Source: Stenotrophomonas terrae (GTDB taxonomy: Bacteria; Pseudomonadota; Gammaproteobacteria; Xanthomonadales; Xanthomonadaceae). From it: a DNA stretch of 64,000 nt. Under the pieces are notes generated by a model. That model was not told the DNA's origin and made no database searches. It worked only from the letters and a program-made list of their open reading frames with translations. Positions 8,069 to 18,462 of the stretch are shown here, piece after piece; position 1 is the first letter of the stretch, and each line of letters starts with the position of its first letter. The position numbers were made by a program, and so were the translations under genes. Where the stretch lies: positions 1-64,000 of the forward strand of contig NZ_LDJJ01000031.1 in the NCBI RefSeq assembly GCF_001431465.1, written 5' to 3'.

Positions 8069-8713
8069 ATGAACGACTCTGCTGAACCCTCGCTGCCCCG
8101 TCCTGCCTACACGCCCATGGCGCAGCGCTTCCGCGGCTTTTTGCCGGTGGTGGTGGACGTGGAAACCGGTGGCTTCGACTGCAATCGCCATGCGCTGCTT
8201 GAGATCGCCGCCGTGCCGGTGGAGATGGACGAGAACGGCCTGCTGTATCCCGGCCAGACCGCCAGCGCGCATGTGATCCCGGCCGAAGGCACCGAAATCG
8301 ACCCCAAATCGCTGGAAGTCACCGGCATCGTACTTGACCACCCGTTCCGCTTGGCCAAGCCCGAGCGCGAGGCGTTGGAACACGTGTTCGCACCGATCCG
8401 CGCGGCGATGAAAAAGTATCACTGCCAACGCGCGATCCTGGTCGGCCACAACGCCCATTTCGACCTGAACTTCGTAAATGCCACCGTTGCCCGCAGCGGC
8501 CACAAACGCAATCCGTTCCACCCTTTCAGCGTGTTCGATACGGTGACCCTGGCCGGCGTGGCCTATGGCCAGACCGTGCTCGCACGTTCGGTACAGGCAG
8601 CCGGTTTTGAATGGGATGCCAGTGAAGCGCATAGCGCGGTATACGACACCGAGCAGACCGCACGCCTGTTCTGCAAGATCGTCAACGCCTGGCCCACCAC
8701 AACCGCCAGCTGA
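8069..8713 (+). CDS. rnt: Ribonuclease T
   Basis: This 214-residue 3'-5' exoribonuclease of the DEDDh family trims tRNA CCA ends and matures 3' ends of 5S and 23S rRNA. All catalytic residues are visible: D30 and E32 in VDVETGG, D132 in HNAHFDLNF, and H188 and D193 in AHSAVYD. The length matches E. coli RNase T. The start at 8069 (MNDSAEPS) is preferred, because the open frame upstream runs into repeat sequence. The gene converges with the GGDEF gene, leaving only 12 bases between the two stops. Confidence 0.94.
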   Translation: MNDSAEPSLPRPAYTPMAQRFRGFLPVVVDVETGGFDCNRHALLEIAAVPVEMDENGLLYPGQTASAHVIPAEGTEIDPKSLEVTGIVLDHPFRLAKPEREALEHVFAPIRAAMKKYHCQRAILVGHNAHFDLNFVNATVARSGHKRNPFHPFSVFDTVTLAGVAYGQTVLARSVQAAGFEWDASEAHSAVYDTEQTARLFCKIVNAWPTTTAS

Positions 8714-8725
8714 GCGGCGGGGCAC

Positions 8726-9634
8726 TCAGGCCGTGCAGGTGCGCGCGCGACCTTCCCTTTTCGCCGTTGCCAGCGCGTTCTTTGCGCGCTGGTAGAACAG
8801 CACGGGTGCCTGGTCGTCTTCGTGCAGCTGCACCACCCCGGCACTGAAACTGACCTTGATGTCGCCGGCCTCGTGGCCGCCCCACTCCACATACTGAGCA
8901 AACAGGCGCTGCAGCCGCTGACAGGCGATCTCTGCTTCCGGCAATGCGGTGTCGGTCAACAACACCGCGAATTCCTTGTTGCCCAACCGCGCCGGCATGT
9001 CCGAGGCACGCAGGCTGCGCCGCATCAGCTCACCTACTTCGCATAGCACCAGGTCACCGACCGCGCGCGACCACTGCGCATTGATCTGCTTGAGGTGATC
9101 GATGCTCAGCACCACCAAGCTCAGTGCGCGGCCGGCGCGACGGGCGACGGCCATGTCACGTGCCAGCACTTCGTCAAACGCACGGCGATTGGGCAGCCCA
9201 CTGAGATCATCCTCGTTGGCCAGGCGCTCGAACGCATCGGCCTGTTCGCGCAGCTTGAGCTCAAGCTCGGCTTTTTCAAGCAGGGTGGCTTCCAAATGCT
9301 TGTTCTGTTGGCGCAATTCGTCGGACTGGGCCAGCGCCTGCGCCGACAGGAGTTGCGCCTGGCTGCGTTGCTGCCGGAACCGCATTCCCAGCCACAGCAG
9401 CCCCACGATCAACAGCAGGCACAGGCCACCGAGCAGCGCCGGTGCCGATAGCGCCGCAACTACAGGCTGCGGCTGGAAAGCTCTGCTCCCGGCCTGCGCC
9501 CACGCCGGCAATGCAGCGTATCCGCCCAAGATGATCAGCGCCCCAAGACCTCGATTTGCAAAGACCGCCCCCTTGCTCCCCAACGCGCGCGTGCTGACGC
9601 CCGGGCGGGTAACCAGATTCTTCTCTGCTGCCAT
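8726..9634 (-). CDS. Membrane protein with degenerate GGDEF domain
   Basis: This 302-residue protein has two hydrophobic N-terminal segments (about residues 30-47 and 60-85), a short coiled coil (about 90-135) and a GGDEF-fold domain (about 136-300). The signature is GNKEF (218-222) instead of GG(D/E)EF. The upstream metal motif, normally DxD followed by FKxxND, reads SIDHLKQINA and has lost its first Asp and the final Asp. It is therefore unlikely to make c-di-GMP and may instead bind GTP/c-di-GMP or a protein partner. It is a single gene between rnt and a repeat-rich gap. Confidence 0.82.
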   Translation of the reverse strand: MAAEKNLVTRPGVSTRALGSKGAVFANRGLGALIILGGYAALPAWAQAGSRAFQPQPVVAALSAPALLGGLCLLLIVGLLWLGMRFRQQRSQAQLLSAQALAQSDELRQQNKHLEATLLEKAELELKLREQADAFERLANEDDLSGLPNRRAFDEVLARDMAVARRAGRALSLVVLSIDHLKQINAQWSRAVGDLVLCEVGELMRRSLRASDMPARLGNKEFAVLLTDTALPEAEIACQRLQRLFAQYVEWGGHEAGDIKVSFSAGVVQLHEDDQAPVLFYQRAKNALATAKREGRARTCTA

Positions 9635-9843
9635 CGTTCATGCCCCAAGCTGATCTGGCGATACTAGCAAACACTTACGGTAGATCAGCGATGAAGATCA
9701 CGTTGGCGAACGCCGAAACAATTGCATAGTGCGGATGGTGCGGTCGGCACGAGTCTGGCCGGGAAGGTAGAAGACCACATCGATCCCCGCGACAGATCCC
9801 TGCGCTCGGGATGCCATAGATGTGCGGGTCGATGGGATCTGTG

Positions 9844-10027
9844 GCTTCGCGGCTTGCGCCGCTCCCACATCAGCTGCGGGATGGCGATCTTTGGGAGCGG
9901 CGTGAGCCGCGAAGCTGGTGGTCTGGCAGATCACGGCAACAGCCCCCTGCGCTCGATGTGCCCCTGCTGGGCGGGTTGCAGGCACGCCGGTGGAATCGGT
10001 GGCTTCGCGGCATACGTCGCTCCCACA
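9844..10027. repeat. REP-like gcttcgcggc...gccgctccca inverted repeats
   Basis: The 396-base gap 9635-10030 holds no gene. A 24-base arm at 9844-9867 pairs with 9892-9915 (22 of 24 positions) across a 24-base loop, and a third, diverged copy lies at 10000-10027. The same family recurs at 23169, 30383-30488, 34311-34405 and 44609. It could shield 3' ends of the convergent GGDEF and histidine-kinase transcripts. Confidence 0.75.
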
Positions 10028-10030
10028 AGC

Positions 10031-11449
10031 TCAGGCAGTGCCTGTATGGGCTGTGGCCCATTGTGGGGCTTCCCAACGGACGACGGCTTCCAGGCCACCT
10101 TCGGGATGGTTGCGCAGCGTCAGGCTGGCGCCATCCTTCTCGGCCAGGGCGCGGGCAATGGTCAGGCCCAGGCCGGCACCGCCAGTCTCCCGCGAGCGCG
10201 AGGTTTCCAGCCGCAGGAATGGGGTGAATACCGCCTCCAGCTCCTCCTCGGCCAGGCCCGGCCCATTGTCACGCACCCGCACCTCCACCGCATCGCCTTC
10301 GCGGCGTGCGCTCACATGGGCGGCATGACCGTACTTCACCGCGTTGTCCACCAGATTGGAGAACAGCCGCCGCATCGCCAGCGGGCGCAGCATCAACACG
10401 GCGCCACAGCCTTGCTGCAACAGCGCGTCGTGGCCGGACTCAGCCGCATCCTCGACCACGCTCTCCAGCAGCGAATCCAGATCCAGCGCCGCACGTTGCT
10501 CGGCACTTTCGGCACTGCGCGCCAGCTCCAGACCTTCACGGATCAGGGCCTGCATCGCCGCAAGATCACCGATCAGCCGCTCGCGCAACTGCTCGTCCTG
10601 CACGTTCTCCAGCCGCAGTCGCAGTCGCGTTGATGGCGTCTGCAGGTCGTGGGTGATGGCCGCCAGCATCTGCGTACGTTCGCCCAGGTGCCTTTGCAAT
10701 CGTTTCTGCATGGCATTGAATGCCTCGGCGGCACGCTGCACTTCCAGTGGGCCTGACACCGGCAGCGGTTCGCGCTGCAGGTCATGACCGAGCTCGGTGG
10801 CATGGTTTGCCAGCCGTTGCAGCGGTGAGCTGGCGATGCGTGCCACCACGTACGCCAGCAGGCCGATCGCCAGCACCAGTAGCGACAGGAACCAGGGATC
10901 AAAGGCCGATGCCGAACGCCGCGCCACCGCCGGGTATTCCAGCGCCAGCCGCAGCGGCGTGCCATCGGTAAGTTTCAGCTCCACCAGCCGGCAGCGCGGC
11001 GGGGTGAATGCCGGATCCCGTTCACGCTCGCGCCGCTGGGTCGAGCGCGGCCCCCGTTCCGGCGGTGGCAGAAACTCCGGCAACGGCGGCATGCAGGCAC
11101 GAAAACTGCTGGCGCGTACCTGTGCGCCGGCAAGCGCCCCGCCCCGTGCAGCCAGCACCTCCATCAAGGCAGTGTCCACATCGCCTACGCGGAAGTCGCC
11201 TTTCACCTCACGCACATTCGGCCCGCCAACGGCCAGCAAGCGGCTGCGCAGTTCCGGGTTGGCATCCAACAGATTGACGAAACCCTGCAGGCGGTCGGCG
11301 ATGCGGGCAAGATTCTGCCGCTCGAACTCCTGCTGCCTGCGCGATTCGGCCAGCAAGGTCGCACCTATCGCCGCCACCATCATGCCGACCAGCAGGATCA
11401 CAAACAGTCGCCCCGCCATCGACGACAGAAACAGGCGCAGCCGCTTCAT
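10031..11449 (-). CDS. Sensor histidine kinase of the mac locus (MacS-like)
   Basis: This 472-residue inner-membrane sensor has a first membrane span at about residues 13-34, a periplasmic domain to about 183 (with an unusual Arg/Glu/Pro-rich stretch near 128-152) and a second span at about 186-206. A HAMP linker precedes HisKA with the phosphorylated H267 (ITHDLQTP) and an HATPase_c domain: N box NLVDNAVKYG near 365-374, DNGPGL, and GGAGLGLTIAR. It overlaps the response-regulator gene by 4 bases (ATGA), so the two are a cognate pair. They diverge from macABC, as macRS does in S. maltophilia. Confidence 0.9.
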   Translation of the reverse strand: MKRLRLFLSSMAGRLFVILLVGMMVAAIGATLLAESRRQQEFERQNLARIADRLQGFVNLLDANPELRSRLLAVGGPNVREVKGDFRVGDVDTALMEVLAARGGALAGAQVRASSFRACMPPLPEFLPPPERGPRSTQRRERERDPAFTPPRCRLVELKLTDGTPLRLALEYPAVARRSASAFDPWFLSLLVLAIGLLAYVVARIASSPLQRLANHATELGHDLQREPLPVSGPLEVQRAAEAFNAMQKRLQRHLGERTQMLAAITHDLQTPSTRLRLRLENVQDEQLRERLIGDLAAMQALIREGLELARSAESAEQRAALDLDSLLESVVEDAAESGHDALLQQGCGAVLMLRPLAMRRLFSNLVDNAVKYGHAAHVSARREGDAVEVRVRDNGPGLAEEELEAVFTPFLRLETSRSRETGGAGLGLTIARALAEKDGASLTLRNHPEGGLEAVVRWEAPQWATAHTGTA

Positions 11450-12174
11450 TCCAGGGTCACCGCGCTGGCAAATACATAGCCTTCGTTGCGCACCGTCTTG
11501 ATAAGACCATCGGCGCCGCCGGCATCCCCCAGCTTCTGCCGCAAGCGGCTGATCTGCAGGTCGGTGGCTCGGTCCTGTGATTCATAGTTGCGGCCACTGC
11601 TCAGCGACACCAGTTGTTCCCGCGAAAGCACCTTGTTGGCATGCGCCACCAGCACCCGCAGCAGCCGGAACTCGGCGCCGGACAACATCACCACACGCTT
11701 GGCCGGGTCGATCAAATGGCGGTGTTCCAGATCGAACACCCAGCCTGAAAACACCGCCCTGCGCATCGCCAGCGGCTCCATATTGGTCGGCAGGGCCTCG
11801 GTACGCCGCAATACGTTGCGGATGCGTGCCAGCAGTTCGCGCGGCTCGAACGGCTTGGCCAGGTAATCATCCGCGCCCATTTCCAGGCCCAGCACGCGAT
11901 CGATCGGTTCGCTGCGCGCGGTCAACATGATCACCGGCGTGGTCGAACGCACACGCAGCTCGCGGCACAGCGCCAAGCCATCTTCGCGCGGCAGGTTCAG
12001 GTCCAGCACGATCAGATCGATGTGCTCGCGCGTCAGCACCTGGCGCATCTCGTTGCCATCGGCCGCCGTGCTCACCGCATAGCCTGCCCGGCCCAGTTGC
12101 TCGGCCAGCAGGCTGCGGATGTCACTGTCGTCGTCTACCACCAGCAAGCGGTGCAAGGTCTGTATGTCCGTCAT
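11446..12174 (-). CDS. OmpR-family response regulator of the mac locus (MacR-like)
   Basis: This 242-residue DNA-binding regulator has a receiver domain in residues 1-120. Its acidic pocket is D14-D16, its phosphoacceptor is D58 (LIVLDLNLP), and the family Lys lies in LAKPFEPRELLARI. The C-terminal winged helix includes FDLEHRHLI and SREQLVSLSSGR and ends with KTVRNEGYVFA. The start is placed at the ATG at 12174 (MTDIQTLHRL), because the 15 codons upstream look non-coding. Transcribed ahead of the kinase and divergent from macA, it is the natural candidate to bind the direct repeats in the shared promoter region. Confidence 0.9.
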   Translation of the reverse strand: MTDIQTLHRLLVVDDDSDIRSLLAEQLGRAGYAVSTAADGNEMRQVLTREHIDLIVLDLNLPREDGLALCRELRVRSTTPVIMLTARSEPIDRVLGLEMGADDYLAKPFEPRELLARIRNVLRRTEALPTNMEPLAMRRAVFSGWVFDLEHRHLIDPAKRVVMLSGAEFRLLRVLVAHANKVLSREQLVSLSSGRNYESQDRATDLQISRLRQKLGDAGGADGLIKTVRNEGYVFASAVTLE

Positions 12175-12219
12175 GGGGCAATGATCCATGCTAGCGGATC
12201 GTTGTGCGCGCCCGTGCAT

Positions 12220-12283
12220 GTATCACCAGGTATCAGCGCCGGCTGCTGATACATGCCGATACATGTCAGCCTGAACCTGATAC
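12220..12283. promoter_or_regulatory. Candidate operator: repeated GTATC/GATAC half sites
   Basis: Between the divergent regulator and pump genes lies a perfect inverted repeat, GTATCAGC (12230-12237) and GCTGATAC (12245-12252). An extra GTATC (12220) and GATAC at 12258 and 12279 flank it. GATACATGCC and GATACATGTC follow each other with a 10-base period (12248-12267), the tandem spacing OmpR-type regulators favour. Proposed as the binding site of the adjacent response regulator; not tested. Confidence 0.5.
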
Positions 12284-12375
12284 ACGCCGACACACACTGT
12301 GCCTTGAGGCTGAACAGGCTGCTGGCCACACTGGATCTCGACGCCGCCACCGCGGCCAATGAGTGTCCAACCACC

Positions 12376-13725
12376 GTGAAGCTGCTGCCCTCCTCCCGCC
12401 GCAACCGCATCCTGCTTGCCGTCGCCTTCGTCGCCCTGATCGCCGGCGGCGCGTTCTGGGCCACGCGCAAGCCGGCCGCCCCTTCGATGGCGACCTCGCC
12501 GGTCAGCCGTGGCGATCTGGAGCAGACCGTCGATGCCACCGGTGTGATCGATGCCTACAAGCTGGTCAGCGTGGGCGCGCAGGCCTCGGGCCAGATCAAG
12601 CTGCTCAAGGTGCAGCTGGGCGACGTGGTCAAACAGGGCGACCTGATCGCCGAGATCGACTCGGTCACCCAGGAGAACAGCCTCAAGAACGCCGAGGCCG
12701 CGCTGGAAAACATCCGCGCCCAGCGCGCAGTGCAGACCGCCTCTCTGAAGGAATCCGAGCTGGCCTTTGCCCGCCAGAAGGAAATGCTCGCCGCCGAGGC
12801 CACTTCACGCGCCGAGTTCGAGTCGGCCGAGGCCAACCTGGCCAGTACCCGCGCCCAGATCCGCGCGCTCGACGCGCAGATCCGGCAGCGCGAAACCGAA
12901 CTGGGTACCGCCCAGGCCAACCTCGGCTACACCCGCATCACCGCGCCCATCGACGGCACCGTGGTGGCGGTGGTGGCTGAGGAAGGCCGCACCGTCAACG
13001 CCAACCAGTCCGCACCAACCATCGTCAAGCTGGCACGGCTGGATCTGGTCACGGTCAACGCCGAGATCTCCGAAGCTGATGTGGTCAAGGTCAAGCCCGG
13101 CATGCCGGTGTACTTCACCATCCTTGGCAACCCCAATCACCGCTACCAGGCCACCCTGCGCACGGTGAACCCGGCGCCAGCCTCGATCAGCACCGACAGC
13201 ACCAGTTCCAGCAGCTCGTCCTCGTCCAGCTCCAGCACCGCCGTGTACTACAACGCGCTGTTCGACGTCGAGAACCCGGACGGCACGCTGCGCATCGACA
13301 TGACCGCGCAGGTATCGGTGATGTTGGCCCAAGCCAAGGATGCCCTGCTGATCCCCACCGTCGCGCTAGGCCCCAAGGTACCGGAAGGCGGACGTGGTGG
13401 TGGTGCCGGTGCAGCCGCCGGCAACGGTGAGCAACGCGCCGCCCGCAGCAAGCAGGAAGCCCAGCGCCAGCAGCGCCGCCAGCCCGATGCCGCCGAGCTG
13501 GCCAAGAGCAACAGCTACATGGTGCGGGTAGTCAACAAGGACGGCCAGCCGGAGCCGCGCAGGATCAGGATCGGCCTCAACAACGGTTCCAACGTTGAAG
13601 TAGTGGAAGGCTTGAGCGAAGGCGAGCTGGTCGTGGTCGGTGAAGTCAGCGATGCCGACAAGAGCAGCACGCGCAGCAACCAGCGCAGCCCGATGGGCCC
13701 GATGATGGGTGGTCCACGCCGATGA
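12376..13725 (+). CDS. macA: Efflux periplasmic adaptor MacA
   Basis: This 449-residue membrane-fusion protein bridges the MacB ATPase and the outer-membrane channel of a tripartite drug/toxin pump. A single N-terminal membrane anchor (about residues 13-28) precedes a lipoyl half-motif, a long coiled-coil hairpin (about 85-170) and the second lipoyl half ([17 protein letters not shown]). Oddities are a Ser run (about 275-287) and a Gly/Arg/Gln-rich insert (about 338-375). The GTG at 12376 gives a normal [11 protein letters not shown] start. An in-frame ATG at 12253 would add 41 residues and overlap the candidate operator, so it was not chosen. It is followed by macB with a 4-base overlap. Confidence 0.9.
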   Translation: MKLLPSSRRNRILLAVAFVALIAGGAFWATRKPAAPSMATSPVSRGDLEQTVDATGVIDAYKLVSVGAQASGQIKLLKVQLGDVVKQGDLIAEIDSVTQENSLKNAEAALENIRAQRAVQTASLKESELAFARQKEMLAAEATSRAEFESAEANLASTRAQIRALDAQIRQRETELGTAQANLGYTRITAPIDGTVVAVVAEEGRTVNANQSAPTIVKLARLDLVTVNAEISEADVVKVKPGMPVYFTILGNPNHRYQATLRTVNPAPASISTDSTSSSSSSSSSSSTAVYYNALFDVENPDGTLRIDMTAQVSVMLAQAKDALLIPTVALGPKVPEGGRGGGAGAAAGNGEQRAARSKQEAQRQQRRQPDAAELAKSNSYMVRVVNKDGQPEPRRIRIGLNNGSNVEVVEGLSEGELVVVGEVSDADKSSTRSNQRSPMGPMMGGPRR

Positions 13726-15674
13726 GCCAGCCGCTGCTGCAACTGCGCGACCTGCGCCGCGAGTTTCCCGCCGGCGAGGAGACCATCGCCGTGCTCAAGG
13801 ACGTCAATCTCGACATCCACGCCGGCGAAATGGTTGCCATCGTTGGCCAGTCCGGTTCGGGCAAGTCGACGCTGATGAACATCCTCGGCTGCCTGGACCG
13901 CCCCACTGTCGGCTCGTACAAGGTGGCCGGTCGCGAAACCGGGCACATGCAACCCGATGAGCTGGCCGAACTGCGTCGTGAGCACTTCGGTTTCATCTTC
14001 CAGCGCTACCATCTGCTCGGCGACCTGGATGCACGCGGCAACGTGGAAGTACCTGCGATCTACGCCGGCACCCCGGCAGACGCTCGCCGCAGCCGTGCCG
14101 AAGCCCTGCTCGCGCGCCTGGGCTTGAGTGACCGCATGGGCCACAAGCCGGGCCAGCTGTCCGGTGGCCAGCAGCAGCGCGTCTCGATCGCGCGTGCGCT
14201 GATGAACGGCGGTGAGGTGATCCTGGCCGATGAACCCACCGGCGCGCTGGACAGCGCCTCGGGCGAGGAAGTGATGAATATCCTCGGCGAGCTGCATGCC
14301 GAAGGCCAGACCATCATCATCGTCACCCACGACATGCAGGTCGCCGAGCACGCGCAGCGCATCATCGAGATCCACGACGGCGTAATCGTCGCCGACCGCC
14401 GCAACGACAAAGTGCCGGCGTTGAAGACCCTGGAGCGCCCTGCCCCGGTCAAAACCGGCGGCAGTGCCTTCCAGGCCGCGCGTGATCGCTTTGTCGAAGC
14501 CTTCCGCATGGCCTTGCTGGCAATGAACGCACATCGCCTGCGCACCTTCCTGACCATGCTCGGCATCATCATCGGTATCGCCTCGGTGGTATCGGTGGTG
14601 GCAATGGGCAATGGCTCGCAGCAGCAGATCCTGCAGAACATCTCCTCGCTGGGCACCAATACCATCGACGTATATCCGGGCCGCGGCTTCGGCGACATGC
14701 GCTCCGCTCGCGTGCAGACGCTCAAAAGCAGTGATGCTGAAGCGCTGGCCACGCAGAGTTATATCGACAGCGTCACTCCCAGCGTCTCCAGCTCGGTGAC
14801 CGCACGGGTCGGCAACAAGGCCGCCTCGGCGCAGGTCGCCGGCATCGGTGACCAGTACTTCCGGGTCAAGGGCATGACACTGGTGAGTGGCCGCTACTTC
14901 GACGCCAGCGAGGTCAAGGGCCTGGCGCAGGTTGTGGTGATCGATGAGAACACCCGTAGCCAGCTGTTCGGCAGCGATGATCCACTCGGCCAGGTGGTGC
15001 TGTTGGGCAATGTACCAGCGCGGGTGATCGGGGTGGCCAAGCGTCAATCGATGGGCTTTGGTGGCAGCACCAACCTCAGCGTGTGGGTGCCTTACACCAC
15101 GGTGATGGCGCGCATGCTGGGCCAGACCTACCTAAGCAGCATCACCTTGCGGGTGAGGGACGACACGCCGATGGATGCGGCGCAATCGGCCATCACCAAG
15201 CTGTTGACCCTGCGTCACGGCACCGAGGACTTCTTCCTCAGCAACACCGCCGAGATCCGCGAAACCATCGAGTCCACAACCAAAACCATGACCCTGCTGA
15301 TCGGCGCCATTGCCGCGATTGCCCTGGTGGTGGGCGGGATCGGCGTGATGAACATCATGCTGGTGTCGGTGACCGAGCGTACCCGCGAGATCGGCGTGCG
15401 CATGGCCGTGGGCGCGCGACAGAGCGATATCCGCCAGCAGTTCCTGATCGAGGCGGTGCTGGTGTGCCTGCTCGGCGGCGTGCTCGGCATTGTGTTGGCG
15501 CTGTCCATCGGCTGGGCGTTCCAGACCTTTGGCGCCAGCTTCACCTTGATGTTCTCCACCGGCTCGATCATTGCCGCCTTCGCCTGTTCGACCCTGATCG
15601 GCGTGGCATTCGGCTTCCTGCCGGCCCGCAATGCCGCCCAACTGGATCCGGTGGAGGCATTGGCCCGCGAATGA
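13722..15674 (+). CDS. macB: MacB-type ABC exporter (ATPase-permease fusion)
   Basis: This 650-residue inner-membrane protein has an N-terminal ATPase and a C-terminal four-helix permease, the type VII (mechanotransmission) exporter layout. Walker [10 protein letters not shown] is at 42-50, LSGGQ at 146-150 and Walker B VILADE at 166-171. The first membrane helix lies near residues 275-297, followed by a large periplasmic domain and three helices from about 525 onward. MacAB-TolC pumps in other bacteria export macrolides, peptides and lipid-like toxins. Overlap with macA (ATGA) and macC (ATGA) shows a tightly coupled operon. Confidence 0.95.
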   Translation: MSQPLLQLRDLRREFPAGEETIAVLKDVNLDIHAGEMVAIVGQSGSGKSTLMNILGCLDRPTVGSYKVAGRETGHMQPDELAELRREHFGFIFQRYHLLGDLDARGNVEVPAIYAGTPADARRSRAEALLARLGLSDRMGHKPGQLSGGQQQRVSIARALMNGGEVILADEPTGALDSASGEEVMNILGELHAEGQTIIIVTHDMQVAEHAQRIIEIHDGVIVADRRNDKVPALKTLERPAPVKTGGSAFQAARDRFVEAFRMALLAMNAHRLRTFLTMLGIIIGIASVVSVVAMGNGSQQQILQNISSLGTNTIDVYPGRGFGDMRSARVQTLKSSDAEALATQSYIDSVTPSVSSSVTARVGNKAASAQVAGIGDQYFRVKGMTLVSGRYFDASEVKGLAQVVVIDENTRSQLFGSDDPLGQVVLLGNVPARVIGVAKRQSMGFGGSTNLSVWVPYTTVMARMLGQTYLSSITLRVRDDTPMDAAQSAITKLLTLRHGTEDFFLSNTAEIRETIESTTKTMTLLIGAIAAIALVVGGIGVMNIMLVSVTERTREIGVRMAVGARQSDIRQQFLIEAVLVCLLGGVLGIVLALSIGWAFQTFGASFTLMFSTGSIIAAFACSTLIGVAFGFLPARNAAQLDPVEALARE

Positions 15675-17098
15675 AGAAGACCATGAAAGCACTCCATCCC
15701 CTGCTCCTCTCCGCCGCCCTGGGCGCGGTCCTGACCGCTTGCGCCACTACCCCCAGCGCCGATCCTGCCGCTGACCTGCGCGTGCCCGCCGTCTACGGCC
15801 GTGGCGATGCCGCAGCCAACGCGCCGGTACAGGCGATCGAACACGAAGTCACCGCACCGGTGGCCGACATCCGTGCCGATGCCTGGTGGCAGGGCTTTGC
15901 CGATCCCAATCTGGACCGGCTGGTTGCCCGCGTGCTCGACAGCAACACCGACATGGCCTCGGCTGGCCTGAAACTGCAACGTGCCCGCGCGCAGGCCGGC
16001 CTGGCCAGTGCCGACCTGTGGCCGCAGGCCAACGGCTCGGCAAGCGCCAGTGGCAGCCGCAGCATCGACAGCAGTGACGACTGGTCGCGCAGCAACAGCG
16101 CCAGCGTGTCACTGGGTTGGGAGCTGGACCTGTGGGGCAAGCTGCGCGGCCAGCGCGACATCGCCCAATGGGAAGCCCAGGCCACCGCACAAGACCTGCA
16201 GAGCACCGCCTTGATCTTGGTTGGCCAGAGCGCCGAACTGTACTGGCAGTTGGGCTACCTCAACCAGGCCATCGCCACCGGCCAGGCAAATCTTGAGCGC
16301 CTGCAGCGCACCGCTTCATTGGTGCAGGCCCAGTTCAATGCCGGCGGTGTTTCGCGGCTGGAAGTGCGCCAGGCGCAGCAGAACATTGAAAGCCAGAAGG
16401 CCGCGCAATCGCAGCTGGAGCAGCAGCGGGTGGAAACCCGCAATGCCCTGACCGTGCTGCTGGACGGCCAGCCCTGGCCGCTGGCCGAGGAACCGCAGAA
16501 TCTGGATGTCGCCCACAGCCCGGCACTTGCCGAAGGCACGCCCGCCGAACTGTTGGCACGTCGCCCGGACCTTCGTGCAGCCGAGCTGCGCCTGCGGCAG
16601 TCCTTGAAGAGCATCAAGGTCACTGCCACCAGCTATTACCCCAGCCTGAGCCTGAGTGGTTCGGTGGGCAGTTCCAGCACCTCGCTGGGTGATGTGCTGA
16701 GCAACCCGGTGGCGACCCTGGGCGCCGGACTGAGCCTGCCATTCCTGAAATTCCGGCAGATGCAGTTGGACATCAAATCGGCCGACCTGAGCTACCAGAT
16801 CGCCGCCAATGATTTCCGCCGCACGCTGTATACCGCGCTGTCTGAAGTGGACAACGCCTTGTCGGCGCGCACCCGCCTGGCCGAGCAGGTGGCTGCGGCG
16901 CAGGCGTCCCATGACGAAGCAGTGGAGATCGCGCGCTTGTACGAAGTGCGTTACCGCGCCGGTGCCACCGACCTGCGCACATGGCTGGAAGCCGAGCAGA
17001 CCCGTCGCAATGCGGAACTGTCATTGGCGCAGACCAAGCGCAGCCAATTGCTCAATGATGTGACGCTTTACAAGGCACTGGGTGGCGCGGCGACTTGA
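15671..17098 (+). CDS. macC: Outer-membrane efflux channel lipoprotein (MacC, NodT/OprM family)
   Basis: This TolC-like protein of 475 residues forms the outer-membrane exit duct of the MacAB pump. A lipoprotein signal ([18 protein letters not shown]) ends in the lipobox LTAC, and two outer-membrane efflux repeats follow. The second includes [15 protein letters not shown] and the conserved end [21 protein letters not shown]. The start at 15671 overlaps the macB stop by 4 bases. The frame is open further upstream only inside macB. Having its own channel gene makes this a self-contained macABC operon, as described in S. maltophilia. Confidence 0.93.
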   Translation: MKKTMKALHPLLLSAALGAVLTACATTPSADPAADLRVPAVYGRGDAAANAPVQAIEHEVTAPVADIRADAWWQGFADPNLDRLVARVLDSNTDMASAGLKLQRARAQAGLASADLWPQANGSASASGSRSIDSSDDWSRSNSASVSLGWELDLWGKLRGQRDIAQWEAQATAQDLQSTALILVGQSAELYWQLGYLNQAIATGQANLERLQRTASLVQAQFNAGGVSRLEVRQAQQNIESQKAAQSQLEQQRVETRNALTVLLDGQPWPLAEEPQNLDVAHSPALAEGTPAELLARRPDLRAAELRLRQSLKSIKVTATSYYPSLSLSGSVGSSSTSLGDVLSNPVATLGAGLSLPFLKFRQMQLDIKSADLSYQIAANDFRRTLYTALSEVDNALSARTRLAEQVAAAQASHDEAVEIARLYEVRYRAGATDLRTWLEAEQTRRNAELSLAQTKRSQLLNDVTLYKALGGAAT

Positions 17099-17222
17099 GC
17101 CCCTCCCTGCGGGAGAGGGGTTGGGGAGAGGGTCGAGCGGAGAAGCAGAAAACAAAGGCCTAATAGCCAAAGCTCACCTCATCCGCCCTTCGGGCACCTT
17201 CTCCCGCAGGCGGGAGAAGGGA
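17099..17222. repeat. Xanthomonad intergenic repeat with two hairpins
   Basis: One hairpin, CCCTCCCTGCGGGAGAGGGG, starts just after the macC stop and a second, ccttctcccgcaggcgggagaagg, ends near 17220. The middle carries ctcacctcatccgcccttcgggcac. The same architecture recurs at 45033-45177. It lies between convergent macC and the P1 peptidase gene and could serve both as a 3' end. Confidence 0.7.
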
Positions 17223-17266
17223 CTTCGGCAAGCATCGCTTGAATCTGCAGCACTGCTAGCACCCTG

Positions 17267-18454
17267 CTACCTCGGTGCTTTTACCCCATGCTGCTGCAAT
17301 ACCTCCCGCACTTTATCCAGCGGGATCGCCTCCACCGTCTGTCCATTGCCACTAACCGTGGTCGCCATGAACAAGGCGTTGTAAACCGACTCTTCCACCG
17401 CATCCACGCTGGCCTGGAACACCGCGCTCATCTGCTCGTTCGCCAGCTCGGTGGTCTGCAGCTGTGCGGCATCAAACCCGCGCCGCACCGATTCGGCGGT
17501 CGAAAACGCCAGCACATAGTCGCCGCTGCCATTGGATGCCGAACTGCCCGTACGCCCCAGCCCCATCATCCCGCGCGATGCCAATCGCCGCAGGTTGCGA
17601 TCCGACAACGGCGCATCGGTTGCCACCACGATGATCACCGAGCCATCGCCGCGGTCATCGGCCAGCCCACGCACATTGCCCTGCGCCGCCACTGCATTCT
17701 GGAACGCGTAACGGTCCAGCTCACGGCCGACCGGCGCGCCCTCCACCTGCAGCACGCCGCCGAAGTTGGCCTGCACCAGCACGCCCACCGTCCAGCCTCC
17801 CAGGCTCTCGGGCAGCTTGCGCGATGAAGTACCGATGCCACCCTTCCAGCCAAATGCCACCGTACCGGTGCCAGCGCCGACGCTGCCTTCCTGCACCGGC
17901 CCGCTCTTCGCCGTCTCCAGCGCGCGACGCACCGCTGCGGCGGTAACCGGCCGCGCGCGGATGTCATTGAGGCCGCCGTCATTGGTCTCGCCGACAACCA
18001 CGTTCAAGGAACGCACCTGCTGCATGTCCGGTTGCGCCAGCATCCAATCGGCCATCGCATCGGCGGCCTTCCACACGCACAGCGTGCAGGTCAGCAGGAT
18101 CGGGGTTTCCAGTTCGCCCAGTTCGTTTACCTGGGTACTGCCGATGAATTTGCCGAAGCCATTGCCCACGTGCAGCGCCGCCGGCACCCGCGAGCGGTAG
18201 GCATTGCCCGGGTGCGGCAGGATCGCGGTGACGCCGGTGCGAACCGTGTCGCCTTCGCTCAGGGTCACTTGGCCGACACGTACGCCGGCCACATCGGTGA
18301 TCGCGTTGTTGCTGCCCGGGCTGAAGATGCCGGGCGCGACGCCCAGATCACGCGCACGTACGCGCGGGGCGTCCTGGGCGGCGGCGCTCAGGACGCAAAG
18401 CCCCGCCAGCGCCACAGTCAATCGGAGGAAAAGACGATGCGGCGTGCGGGGCAT
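17267..18454 (-). CDS. P1-family (S58, DmpA/BapA-like) aminopeptidase, exported
   Basis: This 395-residue Ntn-type hydrolase cleaves N-terminal D-, L- or beta-amino acids from small peptides in characterised relatives. A signal peptide ends around VLSAAAQ (residue 27), so it is probably periplasmic. The self-cleavage site of the family is present as GDG|SVIIVVATDAPL, making S272 the N-terminal nucleophile of the small subunit. Other family blocks are GITDVxGVRVG-like near 50-61, GETNDGGLND (155-164) and VGAGTGTVAFGWKGGIG (192-208). It starts 8 bases after the rlmB stop, so it may be cotranscribed with rnr and rlmB, though no functional link is obvious. Confidence 0.9.
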   Translation of the reverse strand: MPRTPHRLFLRLTVALAGLCVLSAAAQDAPRVRARDLGVAPGIFSPGSNNAITDVAGVRVGQVTLSEGDTVRTGVTAILPHPGNAYRSRVPAALHVGNGFGKFIGSTQVNELGELETPILLTCTLCVWKAADAMADWMLAQPDMQQVRSLNVVVGETNDGGLNDIRARPVTAAAVRRALETAKSGPVQEGSVGAGTGTVAFGWKGGIGTSSRKLPESLGGWTVGVLVQANFGGVLQVEGAPVGRELDRYAFQNAVAAQGNVRGLADDRGDGSVIIVVATDAPLSDRNLRRLASRGMMGLGRTGSSASNGSGDYVLAFSTAESVRRGFDAAQLQTTELANEQMSAVFQASVDAVEESVYNALFMATTVSGNGQTVEAIPLDKVREVLQQHGVKAPR

Positions 18455-18462
18455 GGTGTTCC

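Noticed and set aside
13722-15674. macB as a LolD-type lipoprotein ATPase
   Set aside because: The same chain continues into a full MacB permease domain, and a MacA adaptor and an outer-membrane channel flank it.
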